Part shown: positions 10,287 through 18,380 of the stretch, piece after piece
Position numbering within the stretch: the first letter of the stretch is position 1
How the letters are laid out: each line of letters opens with the position of its first letter
Assembly (NCBI RefSeq): GCF_000498535.1
Contig: NZ_AVGG01000005.1
Location: forward strand, 186,001 to 250,000
Direction of reading: 5' to 3'
Length of the DNA: 64,000 nt
Source of the DNA: Flavobacterium limnosediminis JC2902
Lineage (GTDB): Bacteria > Bacteroidota > Bacteroidia > Flavobacteriales > Flavobacteriaceae
Notes under the pieces: generated by a model
The model's database searches: none
What the model was told of the DNA's origin: nothing
The model's input: the letters and a program-made list of their open reading frames with translations, nothing else
Translations under genes and position numbers: made by a program

Positions 10287-10316
10287 CAAATTTACCATTA
10301 ATCACAACAGAATCAA
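10287..10316 (-). promoter_or_regulatory. Flavobacterial-type promoter for the TPR-AraC regulator
   Basis: On minus, TTG (10316-10314) is followed after 19 bases by TAAATTTG (10294-10287), matching the Bacteroidetes housekeeping consensus TTG-N(17-23)-TAnnTTTG. Transcription would start near 10280, about 40 bases before the ATG at 10240. Confidence 0.7.
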
Positions 10317-10598
10317 CACTTAAATAAAAGTAAGTTATTATATCGAAATTACCGAATTTTTAAAATGTTTCTTTTGTATTTCCGATAATTTTAACGTATA
10401 AGCACTCACAGTTTCCCAAATATAAAAATACAATGGCATTTTAACAATTATACTCCGATTTTTTTTTATAACATAAAATTATTTTTTTGTAATTGTTTTA
10501 AAGAAATAACGAAATCATTTTTTTATTAACCTCCTAATAACAATTTTACAGTAACAAAAACGCGAAATTCACGTCTTATTCGTACTAAAAACAAATTA

Positions 10599-12974
10599 AT
10601 GAATCTTAGAAAATATTACTTCACAATTTTTTTTGCCATTCTTTGCAGTTTTTCGCTATTTGCCCAAGAAAAATTCACGATAAGCGGAACCGTTTCCGAT
10701 GCCAACACTAATGAAACCCTGATTGGCGTGAGTGTTTCCGTAAAAAACAAAAAAGCTTTTGCAGCCACAAACGAATACGGTTTTTATTCCCTGACACTTC
10801 CAAAAGGCGAGTATGAGATTGTAATCAGTTATCTGGGTTATGAAACAGTTTCTGAATCAATTAACTTAAACGAAGACACTGAAAAGAATTTCAGTCTGAA
10901 GGAAACCGGAAAACAACTGGAGGAAGTCATCATCACTCAAAAAAACAAAGCCAACATCCGAAAACCGGAAATGAGCGTCAACAAACTTACCATCGCCACC
11001 ATAAAGCAAATGCCGGTGGTTCTGGGTGAAGTCGACGTAATCAAATCCCTGCTGTTTTTACCCGGTGTAACCAATGCCGGCGAAGGCCAATCAGGTTTTA
11101 ACGTTCGCGGAGGCGGCGCCGATCAGAATTTAATCCTTTTGGATGAAGCCACTATTTTCAACTCGTCCCATGTTTTTGGATTTTTCTCGGTTTTCAATCC
11201 GGATGCCATTAAGGATTTAAAATTGTACAAGGGCGGAATTCCTTCGCGTTTCGGAGGCCGTGCTTCCTCCGTTTTAGACATCTATCAGAAAGACGGAAAC
11301 AGCAATAAATTCAGCATGAACGGCGGAATCGGATTAATTACCAGCCGCTTACTGGCGGAAGGCCCCATCGTAAAAGAAAAAGGTTCCTTTTTAATTGGCG
11401 GAAGGGCTTCATACGGACATCTTTTCCTGAAATTAAGCGATAACAAAAACGAAGCTTACTTCTACGATTTAAACACTAAACTGAACTATAAATTCAACAA
11501 AAACAACAATTTGTATTTATCCGGATATTTCGGAAGGGACGTATTTACTTTAAGCGAAAGTTTCACCAATACCTACGGAAACGCCACTGTAAACCTGCGT
11601 TGGAACCATCTTTTTTCCGATAAGATTTTCTCCAACCTGTCCATGATATACAGCGATTACTATTACGGACTAACTTTGGATTTCGTAGGCTTCAACTGGA
11701 AATCCGGTATTAAAAACTACAACCTCAAATACGACTTCAAACATTATCTTTCCAATGATATAAAACTAAACTATGGTGCCAACGCAGTTTATTATGATTT
11801 CAACCCGGGTACCATCGCACCTACGGGAGAAGATTCGGGAATCAATTACGAACAACTGGATAAAAAATACGCCTTAGAACCTGCCTTCTATCTGGATGCA
11901 GAACAAAAGATTACGGATAAATTCAGCGCTTCCTACGGTTTGCGCTACAGTTTATTTTACCGATTGGGTGCTTCAACCGTAAACCTATATGAAAACAACC
12001 AACCGGTTACTTATGATGAAGAGTTGAAAATCTACGAAAAAGCTAAGCCTATCGGAGAGGTTCACTACGGTAAAAATGAAGTCATTGCCAGTTTTGACAA
12101 TCTGGAACCCCGCGTAGCTTTGGCATACGAATTAAATTCCAACCAATCCATAAAAGCCAGTTACAACCGCATGGTGCAATACCTGCAATTGGTTTCCAAC
12201 ACCGCTTCCCCAACGCCTTTAGATGTCTGGACACCAAGCGACCAGTACATAAAACCACAAATCGCCGATCAGGTAGCCTTCGGGTATTTCAACAATTTCA
12301 AGGAGGATGCTTATACGGTTGAAATAGAAACTTATTACAAAAAGATCAAAAACCGCATGGATTATATCGATGGTGCCGATTTAATAGCCAACGAAGCCAT
12401 AGAACAGGTAATCCTCAACGGTGAAATGCGTACGTACGGTCTGGAATTCCTGATTCGAAAAAACACCGGAAAACTAAACGGTTGGGTGGCCTATACGATT
12501 TCGAAATCCCAGCAAAGAACTCCGGGAAGAACCGAAACCGAAATCGGTATCAACAACGGTGAATGGTACCGTTCGGCTTACGATAAATTACACAATCTGG
12601 CCGTTACCGCTTCCTACAATCATACTAAAAAATGGATCTTCGGAGCCAATTTCTCTCTACAAACAGGACAACCGGTCACCTACCCTAACGGACAATATGT
12701 GTATCAAGGGATTACTGTTCCGAGTTATGGTGCAAGAAACGCAAACTCCTTACCTTTATACCATCACTTGGACATTTCGGCTACCTGGATTCCGAAACCC
12801 GATTCAACCAAGCGTTGGAAAAGCGAGTGGGTCTTCAGCGTTTACAATCTGTACGGAAGAAAAAATGCCGCTTCCATCAGTTTCAGGGAAAATCCTGACT
12901 CCGGAAATAACGAAGCCATCCGTCTGTCAATTTTCGGAATAGTGCCCTCCGTATCTTACAACTTTAAATTTTAA
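10599..12974 (+). CDS. TonB-dependent receptor with N-terminal carboxypeptidase-regulatory-like domain
   Basis: 791 residues. Signal peptide (FFAILCSFSLFAQ) is followed by a CarboxypepD_reg-like beta domain (about 24-110: GTVSDANTNETLIGVSV), a plug domain (about 130-240: GQSGFNVRGGGADQN and GIPSRFGGRASSVLDI), and then a long beta-barrel ending in YNFKF with the terminal aromatic residue used for outer-membrane insertion. It would import a ligand across the outer membrane with TonB energy. It is not SusC-like in neighbours, because the partner is a DUF4249 lipoprotein and not SusD. The downstream gene starts 11 bp after the stop, so the two form an operon. The substrate cannot be read from the sequence. 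Confidence 0.92.
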   Translation: MNLRKYYFTIFFAILCSFSLFAQEKFTISGTVSDANTNETLIGVSVSVKNKKAFAATNEYGFYSLTLPKGEYEIVISYLGYETVSESINLNEDTEKNFSLKETGKQLEEVIITQKNKANIRKPEMSVNKLTIATIKQMPVVLGEVDVIKSLLFLPGVTNAGEGQSGFNVRGGGADQNLILLDEATIFNSSHVFGFFSVFNPDAIKDLKLYKGGIPSRFGGRASSVLDIYQKDGNSNKFSMNGGIGLITSRLLAEGPIVKEKGSFLIGGRASYGHLFLKLSDNKNEAYFYDLNTKLNYKFNKNNNLYLSGYFGRDVFTLSESFTNTYGNATVNLRWNHLFSDKIFSNLSMIYSDYYYGLTLDFVGFNWKSGIKNYNLKYDFKHYLSNDIKLNYGANAVYYDFNPGTIAPTGEDSGINYEQLDKKYALEPAFYLDAEQKITDKFSASYGLRYSLFYRLGASTVNLYENNQPVTYDEELKIYEKAKPIGEVHYGKNEVIASFDNLEPRVALAYELNSNQSIKASYNRMVQYLQLVSNTASPTPLDVWTPSDQYIKPQIADQVAFGYFNNFKEDAYTVEIETYYKKIKNRMDYIDGADLIANEAIEQVILNGEMRTYGLEFLIRKNTGKLNGWVAYTISKSQQRTPGRTETEIGINNGEWYRSAYDKLHNLAVTASYNHTKKWIFGANFSLQTGQPVTYPNGQYVYQGITVPSYGARNANSLPLYHHLDISATWIPKPDSTKRWKSEWVFSVYNLYGRKNAASISFRENPDSGNNEAIRLSIFGIVPSVSYNFKF

Positions 12975-12985
12975 AAACACTGACT

Positions 12986-13810
12986 ATGAAAACCTTACTA
13001 AAATATACCACACTACTACTGTTTGTATTTTCATTTATCAGTTGTGAAGATACCATTGACGTTCCTTTGGATACCGCAGAACCAAAACTGGTAATCGATG
13101 CTTCCATTAAATGGCAAAAAGGAACACCCGGAAACGAACAAAGAATAAAACTGACCACAACCACAAATTATTACAGCAATGTAATCCCAACGGTTTCCGG
13201 CGCAACGGTATTTATTACCAATAGCACCAATGTAATTTTCACTTTCACAGAAATACCAACCACGGGTGAATACATTTGTACCGATTTCATCCCAGTGATT
13301 AATGAAACTTATATCTTAACTGTAATTCATGACGGCCAGACCTACAAAGCGACCGATACACTCTTTGCAACGCCAGACATCGACAGCGTGGAACAAACCA
13401 CCGTTCCCGGCTTTGAAGGCGATATCATTCAGGTAAAATTCTTCTATCAGGATAATGGTGCCGAAGATAATTTTTATCTTGTTGGCGCTAAAAACAGCAA
13501 TATAATCTTTCCCGAATACGGCGTAATAGACGATGAATTTTTTCAGGGCAACCAGATGTTCGGTTTCTACACGCACGAAAATTTAAAAGCCGGAGACCAT
13601 CTTGATTTCAGTCTGCAGGGCATCTCCGAACGCTACGCCAATTACATGGAAAAATTAATCACCATTTCAGGAGCACAGGGCGGAAACCCGTTCGCAACAC
13701 CACCGGCAACATTAAGAGGCAACATCGTAAATCAAACGAATCAGGACGATTTTCCGTTCGGGTATTTCAGTTTAAGCGAAATCGACACACTGAATTATAC
13801 GGTTCAATAG
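12986..13810 (+). CDS. DUF4249 family lipoprotein, partner of the TonB receptor
   Basis: 274 residues with a lipoprotein signal (FVFSFISC, Cys at about 20) and the DUF4249 opening EDTIDVPLDTAEPKLVIDAS. The rest is beta-rich and ends in the family-typical GYFSLSEIDTLNYTV. DUF4249 proteins are usually encoded directly after TonB-dependent receptors with a carboxypeptidase-like domain, as here, and are assumed to be surface-exposed lipoproteins that help bind the transported ligand. The stop is followed by an intrinsic terminator at 13871, closing the two-gene operon. Biochemical role unknown. Confidence 0.88.
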   Translation: MKTLLKYTTLLLFVFSFISCEDTIDVPLDTAEPKLVIDASIKWQKGTPGNEQRIKLTTTTNYYSNVIPTVSGATVFITNSTNVIFTFTEIPTTGEYICTDFIPVINETYILTVIHDGQTYKATDTLFATPDIDSVEQTTVPGFEGDIIQVKFFYQDNGAEDNFYLVGAKNSNIIFPEYGVIDDEFFQGNQMFGFYTHENLKAGDHLDFSLQGISERYANYMEKLITISGAQGGNPFATPPATLRGNIVNQTNQDDFPFGYFSLSEIDTLNYTVQ

Positions 13811-13870
13811 GAGCTGATCCGGCTATCCATTACAAGAAATTGCCGTAAAAACCCATTTTTCTAAAATAAC

Positions 13871-13897
13871 AAAAGAGCTTCCGTTGGGCGCTCTTTT
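13871..13897 (+). terminator. Intrinsic terminator of the TonB receptor/DUF4249 operon
   Basis: An 8-base stem AAAAGAGC (13871-13878) pairs with GCTCTTTT (13890-13897) around an 11-base loop, about 60 bp after the DUF4249 stop. The stem is A/T-flanked, so it may work in both directions. Confidence 0.7.
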
Positions 13898-13991
13898 GCT
13901 ATAAGAAAAATTGGGTTGTACAACAATTTGCTTTCCATTACTATCCGGGCTAAAATTCCGGATGATATTATTATATTTACACTCTTAAGTT

Positions 13992-14122
13992 AGAAGGCAG
14001 AAGGCAGAAGGCAGGAAATCGAATTAAGATATTGGAATTTAGAATTTAAAATTTCAGACATCAAAACTAGCAACTAACTACTAACGACTAACATCTAACG
14101 ACTAACATCTAACAACTAACTC
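13992..14122. repeat. Low-complexity short-unit repeats upstream of thiamine pyrophosphokinase
   Basis: The region starts with about three copies of the 7-mer AGAAGGC (13992-14014) and ends, right up to the ATG at 14123, with degenerate CTAAC/GACTAACATCTAAC units (14068-14121). It has no coding potential. It therefore forms the whole untranslated leader and probably part of the promoter region of the next gene. Similar low-complexity spacers occur elsewhere in this window. Confidence 0.7.
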
Positions 14123-14785
14123 ATGTCTTCACATCATATAGTACGCGACGACCAGGAACCGGCATTAATTATCGCCAACGGCGCCGCCTGCAGTGAAGAA
14201 TTATTAGGCCAGCTTTTGGAATGGTCGCCTTTTGTAGTCGTTTTGGATAGTGCCATAGAACGTGTTTTCGAGTTAGATATCAAAGTCGATGTTTTATTGG
14301 GCGATTTCGACAGAGGTTTCGATCCACAATACTATCTGGAAAAGCAATACCCATTGGAAATCGTACACACTCCGACCCAAGACAAAACCGATCTGGAAAA
14401 AGCCTTCGACTACCTGATCGAAAAAGGCCATAAAGCCGTAAATGTGGTTTGGGCCACAGGTAAACGTGCCGACCACACCATCACCAACATCACCAATATA
14501 GTGCGTTATCGTGATTTTCTTAAAATCGTAATCCTGGACGATCATTCCAAGATATTCTTACTGCCCAAACACTTCCAGAAATGGTACACCAAAGACAGTA
14601 TCATCTCTTTAATCCCAATCGGTGAAGTAACCGGAATCCATTCCGACAACTTATACTATCCGCTTGAAAACGACACCTTAACCATCGGTTTCCGCACCGG
14701 AAGCAGCAATCACGCCCGAGAAGACGGACTGGTAACAATCAACCATGAAAACGGCGACTTACTCTTAATTGAATCTTTGGATTAG
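14123..14785 (+). CDS. Thiamine pyrophosphokinase (thiamine diphosphokinase)
   Basis: 220 residues, the usual length for the family. It transfers pyrophosphate from ATP to thiamine to make thiamine diphosphate in the cytoplasm. Visible signatures are ANGA near residue 18, DVLLGDFDR (about 57-65, the metal/phosphate-binding Asp cluster, normally GDxDS), QDKTDLEKA, WATGKRADHT (about 113-122, normally GATGxRxDH) and a C-terminal substrate-binding beta domain. No other thiamine gene is nearby. The final codons (L-L-I-E-S-L-D-stop) are found again at 15077-15100 with synonymous changes; see findings. Confidence 0.9.
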   Translation: MSSHHIVRDDQEPALIIANGAACSEELLGQLLEWSPFVVVLDSAIERVFELDIKVDVLLGDFDRGFDPQYYLEKQYPLEIVHTPTQDKTDLEKAFDYLIEKGHKAVNVVWATGKRADHTITNITNIVRYRDFLKIVILDDHSKIFLLPKHFQKWYTKDSIISLIPIGEVTGIHSDNLYYPLENDTLTIGFRTGSSNHAREDGLVTINHENGDLLLIESLD

Positions 14786-14806
14786 TCTGCAAAATAGCCT
14801 GTTCTC

Positions 14807-15078
14807 AAACACAGATTCCATAGATTTCCTCAGATTAATCTGAAAGTACATACGTTTAGTTTGCAGGCCAAAAATCTGACAGATGTCGATCTTACTTTAT
14901 TTGCCACAAATTACACGAATCAACACGAATTAATTTGTGAGAATTTGTATAATTCGAGGCTAAGTTTTTAGAAACCGATAGATAAATAAACTAAAAAATA
15001 TAGTTCAAACTATTTTTTGAGATCAATAAAAAACTTTGCGAACCTTGCGAAAAACCTTCGCGTACTTTGCGGTTAAAT
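14807..15078 (+). repeat. Dispersed intergenic repeat, copy A (about 270 bp) with internal hairpin
   Basis: This non-coding stretch is closely similar, along its whole length and in the same orientation, to 18052-18315. Shared blocks include CAGATTAATCTGAAAGTAC, TTTGCCACAAATTACAC, CACGAATTAATTTG, CAATAAAAAACTTTG and ACTTTGCGGTTAAAT. It contains an imperfect hairpin (14903-14920 with about 14943-14960) followed by a T-run. It fills the space between thiamine pyrophosphokinase and the thioredoxin gene. Confidence 0.8.
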
Positions 15079-15100
15079 CTTAATCGAATCTTTAGATTAG
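15077..15100 (+). pseudogene. Duplicated 3' tail of thiamine pyrophosphokinase
   Basis: 24 bases that match the last 24 bases of the kinase gene (14762-14785) at 21 positions and would encode I-L-I-E-S-L-D-stop against L-L-I-E-S-L-D-stop. Two of the three differences are silent third-position changes. It abuts the end of repeat copy A. It has no start and is not a gene; it looks like a relic of recombination or duplication. Confidence 0.6.
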
Positions 15101-15189
15101 TAAAGCAGCACGCATATTTTTTAATACTACTTTTACTTTGTGTCAGAAGCAAAACTGATACAGTATTAAGTCATTAAGAAAATTGGGTT

Positions 15190-15621
15190 ATGAAATCAAA
15201 GTTTATTTACCTGTTGTTGCTGTTTTCAATGTTTGCAGGCGCACAGGAAACTGCAAAGTTAAATTTCCAGCAATCACTTGAAAAAGCCAAAACGGAAAAC
15301 AAAAACGTGCTGCTCTTTTTCTCTGGCTCCGACTGGTGTGCACCCTGCGTAAAATTCAAAAAACATTTCGTGGAAACCGATCAGTTCAAAACCTTCAGCA
15401 CCGAAAACCTGATTGTTTACAATGCAGATTTTCCAAGACTGAAAAAGAACCAATTACCCACCGAAATTACCCAGGAAAACGAAAAATTAGCCGAAAAATA
15501 CAATAACGATGGCCTATTTCCGCTAATTCTTTTGATGAACAACAAAGGGGAAGTACTCAAAAAGTGGGAACATTACCCGTCCGAAACATTAGAGGATTTC
15601 ATCGCCAAACTGAAAGGATAA
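15190..15621 (+). CDS. Secreted thioredoxin-fold protein
   Basis: 143 residues with a signal peptide (FIYLLLLFSMFAGAQ) and a thioredoxin-like domain. The redox motif is W-C-A-P-C (Cys50, Cys53) and the cis-proline is in GLFPLIL near residue 113. It should act as a periplasmic disulfide reductase or oxidase. It is first in a four-gene unit with ApbE, DUF4266 and DUF3570; its stop overlaps the ApbE start by one base (TAATG). The DUF4266 partner has a Cys-x-Cys C-terminus, so keeping those cysteines reduced is a possible task; that is inference from context. Confidence 0.88.
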   Translation: MKSKFIYLLLLFSMFAGAQETAKLNFQQSLEKAKTENKNVLLFFSGSDWCAPCVKFKKHFVETDQFKTFSTENLIVYNADFPRLKKNQLPTEITQENEKLAEKYNNDGLFPLILLMNNKGEVLKKWEHYPSETLEDFIAKLKG

Positions 15622-16541
15622 TGCTCGAAAAAAAGGTTGAAAAATTAATGGGAAATCGCTTTGAGATTTCAGTTGTCGGACCCGATCAACATTGGTGTAC
15701 CGATAAGATTAATTTGGCCATCGAAGAAATCAGACGCATCGAAAAACTGCTCACCACTTTTTCCAACGACAGTATAACTTTTGAAATCAATGAGAACGCT
15801 GGAATCCTCCCGGTTAAAGTGCCTGACGAAGTTTTCAGCCTGATTCAGCGTTGCCAGATGATCTCCAGAATTACACAAGGCGCCTTTGACATCAGTTACG
15901 GCGGTATCGATAAAAAATTCTGGAATTTCGATTTGGAAATGAAGGAACTCCCCGATGCCGAATCCGCCAAAAAATCGGTGGAACTGATCAATTATGAGAA
16001 CATCATCTTAGACGAAACCGAAAAAACCGTTTTTCTGAAAAAGAAAGGAATGCGCATCGGTTTTGGAGGTATAGGAAAAGGCTATGCTGCCGAAATGGCC
16101 AAGAAAAAACTAATTGAAAACGGCGTGGAAAGCGGAATCGTAAACGCTGCAGGCGATTTAACCACCTGGGGCTATCAGGAAAACGGACAACCCTGGACTA
16201 TCGGGATTGCCGATCCGAATTTAAGGACATCGACTTTTTCAACATTCAAAATAACGAACACTTCCGTAGCCACTTCGGGGAATTATGAGAAGTTCGTGAT
16301 GATCGACAATAAGAAATATTCACACACGATTGACCCGAAAACCGGATTTCCTGTACGCGGCATAAAAAGTGTGACCATCATTGCCGAAAATGCCGAAATA
16401 GCGGATGCCCTGGCCACTCCGGTAACCGTAATGGGCATTGAAGTCGGACTGGATTTCATCAATCAGTTAAAACATATCGGCTGCATTATCATTGACGATT
16501 ACGACCGAAAATATTTTTCAAATAACATTAGACTGACTTAA
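15621..16541 (+). CDS. FAD:protein FMN transferase (ApbE family)
   Basis: 306 residues from the ATG at 15621. A longer in-frame start exists at 15564, but it lies inside the thioredoxin gene and TAATG coupling favours 15621. ApbE cleaves FAD and attaches FMN through phosphoester to Ser/Thr of target proteins. Family features are MGNRFEISV at the start, GIGKGYAAE (about 152-160), VNAAGDLTTWG (about 174-184), SVATSGNYE and the SHTIDPKTGFPV metal/FAD site (about 238-249). There is no signal peptide or lipobox, unlike exported ApbE, so this form appears cytoplasmic. The likely substrate is a neighbour: DUF4266, encoded 19 bp downstream, has a small motif resembling a flavinylation site. Confidence 0.9.
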   Translation: MLEKKVEKLMGNRFEISVVGPDQHWCTDKINLAIEEIRRIEKLLTTFSNDSITFEINENAGILPVKVPDEVFSLIQRCQMISRITQGAFDISYGGIDKKFWNFDLEMKELPDAESAKKSVELINYENIILDETEKTVFLKKKGMRIGFGGIGKGYAAEMAKKKLIENGVESGIVNAAGDLTTWGYQENGQPWTIGIADPNLRTSTFSTFKITNTSVATSGNYEKFVMIDNKKYSHTIDPKTGFPVRGIKSVTIIAENAEIADALATPVTVMGIEVGLDFINQLKHIGCIIIDDYDRKYFSNNIRLT

Positions 16542-16560
16542 AAATTAAACCGCAGTAAGT

Positions 16561-16767
16561 ATGAAAATAACAGCTTTTTGTTTGTTGCTTGGCCTGATGG
16601 TTGGGTGCTCACCGGTAAAAGAATATCAGAAATCAAAAATTAACGATTCAGATATGGAATTAGCCGCTAAAAAATCGGAGAAATTCGAAAATACATTTCA
16701 ATTGTACAGAGAAGCCAGTTCCGGTGCCAACGGAGGAAAAACCGGTGGTGGTTGCGGTTGTAATTAA
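16561..16767 (+). CDS. DUF4266 small lipoprotein with Gly-rich Cys-x-Cys C-terminus
   Basis: 68 residues. Lipoprotein signal with lipobox LMVGC (Cys16), a short charged helix, and the ending E-A-S-S-G-A-N-G-G-K-T-G-G-G-C-G-C-N (residues 51-68). The family is usually seen beside ApbE and DUF3570 genes in Bacteroidetes. Ser54-Gly-Ala-Asn loosely resembles the Dxx(S/T)GA(S/T) motif modified by ApbE, and the two terminal cysteines could bind metal or form a redox pair. The mature protein would be about 53 residues on the outer membrane. Function unproven. Confidence 0.85.
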   Translation: MKITAFCLLLGLMVGCSPVKEYQKSKINDSDMELAAKKSEKFENTFQLYREASSGANGGKTGGGCGCN

Positions 16768-16787
16768 TCAAAACAGAAAAGGAAAAC

Positions 16788-18002
16788 ATGAAAAAGAGAA
16801 TCCTGACCGCATCCGTATTGGCCTTTTTGTTCGGTCACAATATGAGAGCGCAAAATACCGAAACGACAGACAGTTCGGCCTATAAAAAGCAAAAATTAAA
16901 AATTGAGGAAGTGAATTTCATTTCCAGTTATTATTCTCAGGACGGAAACAACTCGGCCGTAACCGGAGGTGTCGGAACAGAAAAACTGACCGACATCGCA
17001 ACCACTTTCGACATAAGAGTTTCCAAAAGAGACAAAGACAACAACAAACACAATTTTGGTTTTGAAATCGGAATCGATTCCTATACTTCGGCTTCCTCTG
17101 ATAAAATAGACCCAAATACCGTTTCCTCTGCTTCCTATCAGGATGTCAGAGTGTACCCGTCTGCCAATTACAGTTATGAGAATCTGGAAAAGAACTATAT
17201 CTTAAGCGGAGGTCTTTCTTTTTCTGCTGAATTCGATTATACGTCCATTGGCGCCAATGCCGGATTTACGAAAATATCCAAGGACAGAAACCGTGAATTT
17301 TCGGCTAAAGCTATGGCCTTTTTCGATACCTGGAAAGTAATTCTGCCGATAGAACTCCGCGACAACCCCTCAGACGATGAAGCAGCTCAAGGCGATATGA
17401 AACCGCGAACTTCCTATAACTTAGGACTTACACTTTCTCAGGTGGTTAACAGAAACTTCCAGGTGGCTTTCCTCACGGATATCGGTTATCAGCAGGGATT
17501 ACTGGCTACCAAATTCAACAGAGTCTATTTTGATGATATTCCTGCTACCGTAAAATCGGAAAAATTGCCCGATTCGAGATTCAAACTTCCTTTGGGAGTA
17601 CGAGGCAGTTACTTCCTGGGCGACAACATCGTTTTAAGAGCCTTTTACCGTTATTATTGGGACGATTGGGGTATCAATTCGCACACCATCAGCCTTGAAC
17701 CGACATTTAAGTTATCGGCGTTTTCATCGATTTCGGTACCGTATCGTTTTTATACACAAACGGCTGCAGATTACTTCAAACCCATCTATTTACACGGATT
17801 GGCAGAAGAATTCTACACCAGTGATTACGACTTATCGAAATTCAGCAGCAACATGATCGGATTGGGTTATAAAGTTACTGATGCGGATAAGGGAATTTTC
17901 CATTTGAAACGCTTCAACAGTCTGGAACTTCGCTACGGCTACTACACCCGAAACAACGGTTTGGATTCGCACATCATAACTTTAGCGATGAAGTTTAAAT
18001 AA
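16788..18002 (+). CDS. DUF3570 family outer-membrane beta-barrel protein
   Basis: 404 residues. Signal peptide (ASVLAFLFGHNMRAQ) is followed by KLKIEEVNFISSYYSQDGNNSAVTG-like opening strands typical of DUF3570. Alternating amphipathic strands with aromatic girdles run to the C-terminus (SHIITLAMKFK), which fits an outer-membrane barrel. It starts 20 bp after the DUF4266 stop and closes the operon; repeat copy B follows. In the operon context it could be the pore or scaffold for a flavinylated lipoprotein, but no activity is established for the family that I can name. Confidence 0.88.
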   Translation: MKKRILTASVLAFLFGHNMRAQNTETTDSSAYKKQKLKIEEVNFISSYYSQDGNNSAVTGGVGTEKLTDIATTFDIRVSKRDKDNNKHNFGFEIGIDSYTSASSDKIDPNTVSSASYQDVRVYPSANYSYENLEKNYILSGGLSFSAEFDYTSIGANAGFTKISKDRNREFSAKAMAFFDTWKVILPIELRDNPSDDEAAQGDMKPRTSYNLGLTLSQVVNRNFQVAFLTDIGYQQGLLATKFNRVYFDDIPATVKSEKLPDSRFKLPLGVRGSYFLGDNIVLRAFYRYYWDDWGINSHTISLEPTFKLSAFSSISVPYRFYTQTAADYFKPIYLHGLAEEFYTSDYDLSKFSSNMIGLGYKVTDADKGIFHLKRFNSLELRYGYYTRNNGLDSHIITLAMKFK

Positions 18003-18051
18003 AGTAGCTAAATCCTTATCGTCTGATCATAAATTGCAGACAGCATACTTA

Positions 18052-18315
18052 AAACACAGATTTCACAGATTAATCTGAAAGTACGTAAGTTTAGTTTGCA
18101 GACTAAAATCTGTTAAGTGTAGATCTTAATTTATTTGCCACAAATTACACAAATCCGCACGAATTAATTTGCGAGAATTTGTGTAATTCGTGGCTATTTT
18201 TTTTTAAAAACTGATAGATTCATACACTAAAAGAATAAAGTTTTAACTATTTTTTCAGACCAATAAAAAACTTTGTGAACCTTGCGAAAACCCTTTGTGC
18301 ACTTTGCGGTTAAAT
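18052..18315 (+). repeat. Dispersed intergenic repeat, copy B (about 265 bp) with internal hairpin-terminator
   Basis: It matches copy A at 14807-15078 over its full length in direct orientation, with scattered substitutions and small indels. It contains an 18-base inverted repeat (18137-18154 with 18177-18194, one mismatch) followed by a long T-run (to about 18206), a good terminator for the DUF3570 operon. The end of the repeat lies 65 bp before the uvrB start. Confidence 0.82.
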
Positions 18316-18355
18316 TCGCATTACCGACTTCCATTAAATTTGCGTTCGAAATCCG

Positions 18356-18363
18356 TACCTTTG
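18356..18363 (+). promoter_or_regulatory. -7 box of the uvrB promoter
   Basis: TACCTTTG matches the Bacteroidetes -7 consensus TAnnTTTG and is followed by C. Transcription would start around 18369, leaving an 11-12 base leader before the ATG. No TTG sits at the ideal distance upstream; the nearest is only 13 bases away. Confidence 0.6.
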
Positions 18364-18380
18364 CAACTTAGTCCCTTAAA

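Noticed and set aside
15564..15620. Longer ApbE start at 15564
   Set aside because: It lies wholly within the thioredoxin gene; the ATG overlapping the thioredoxin stop is the natural start.
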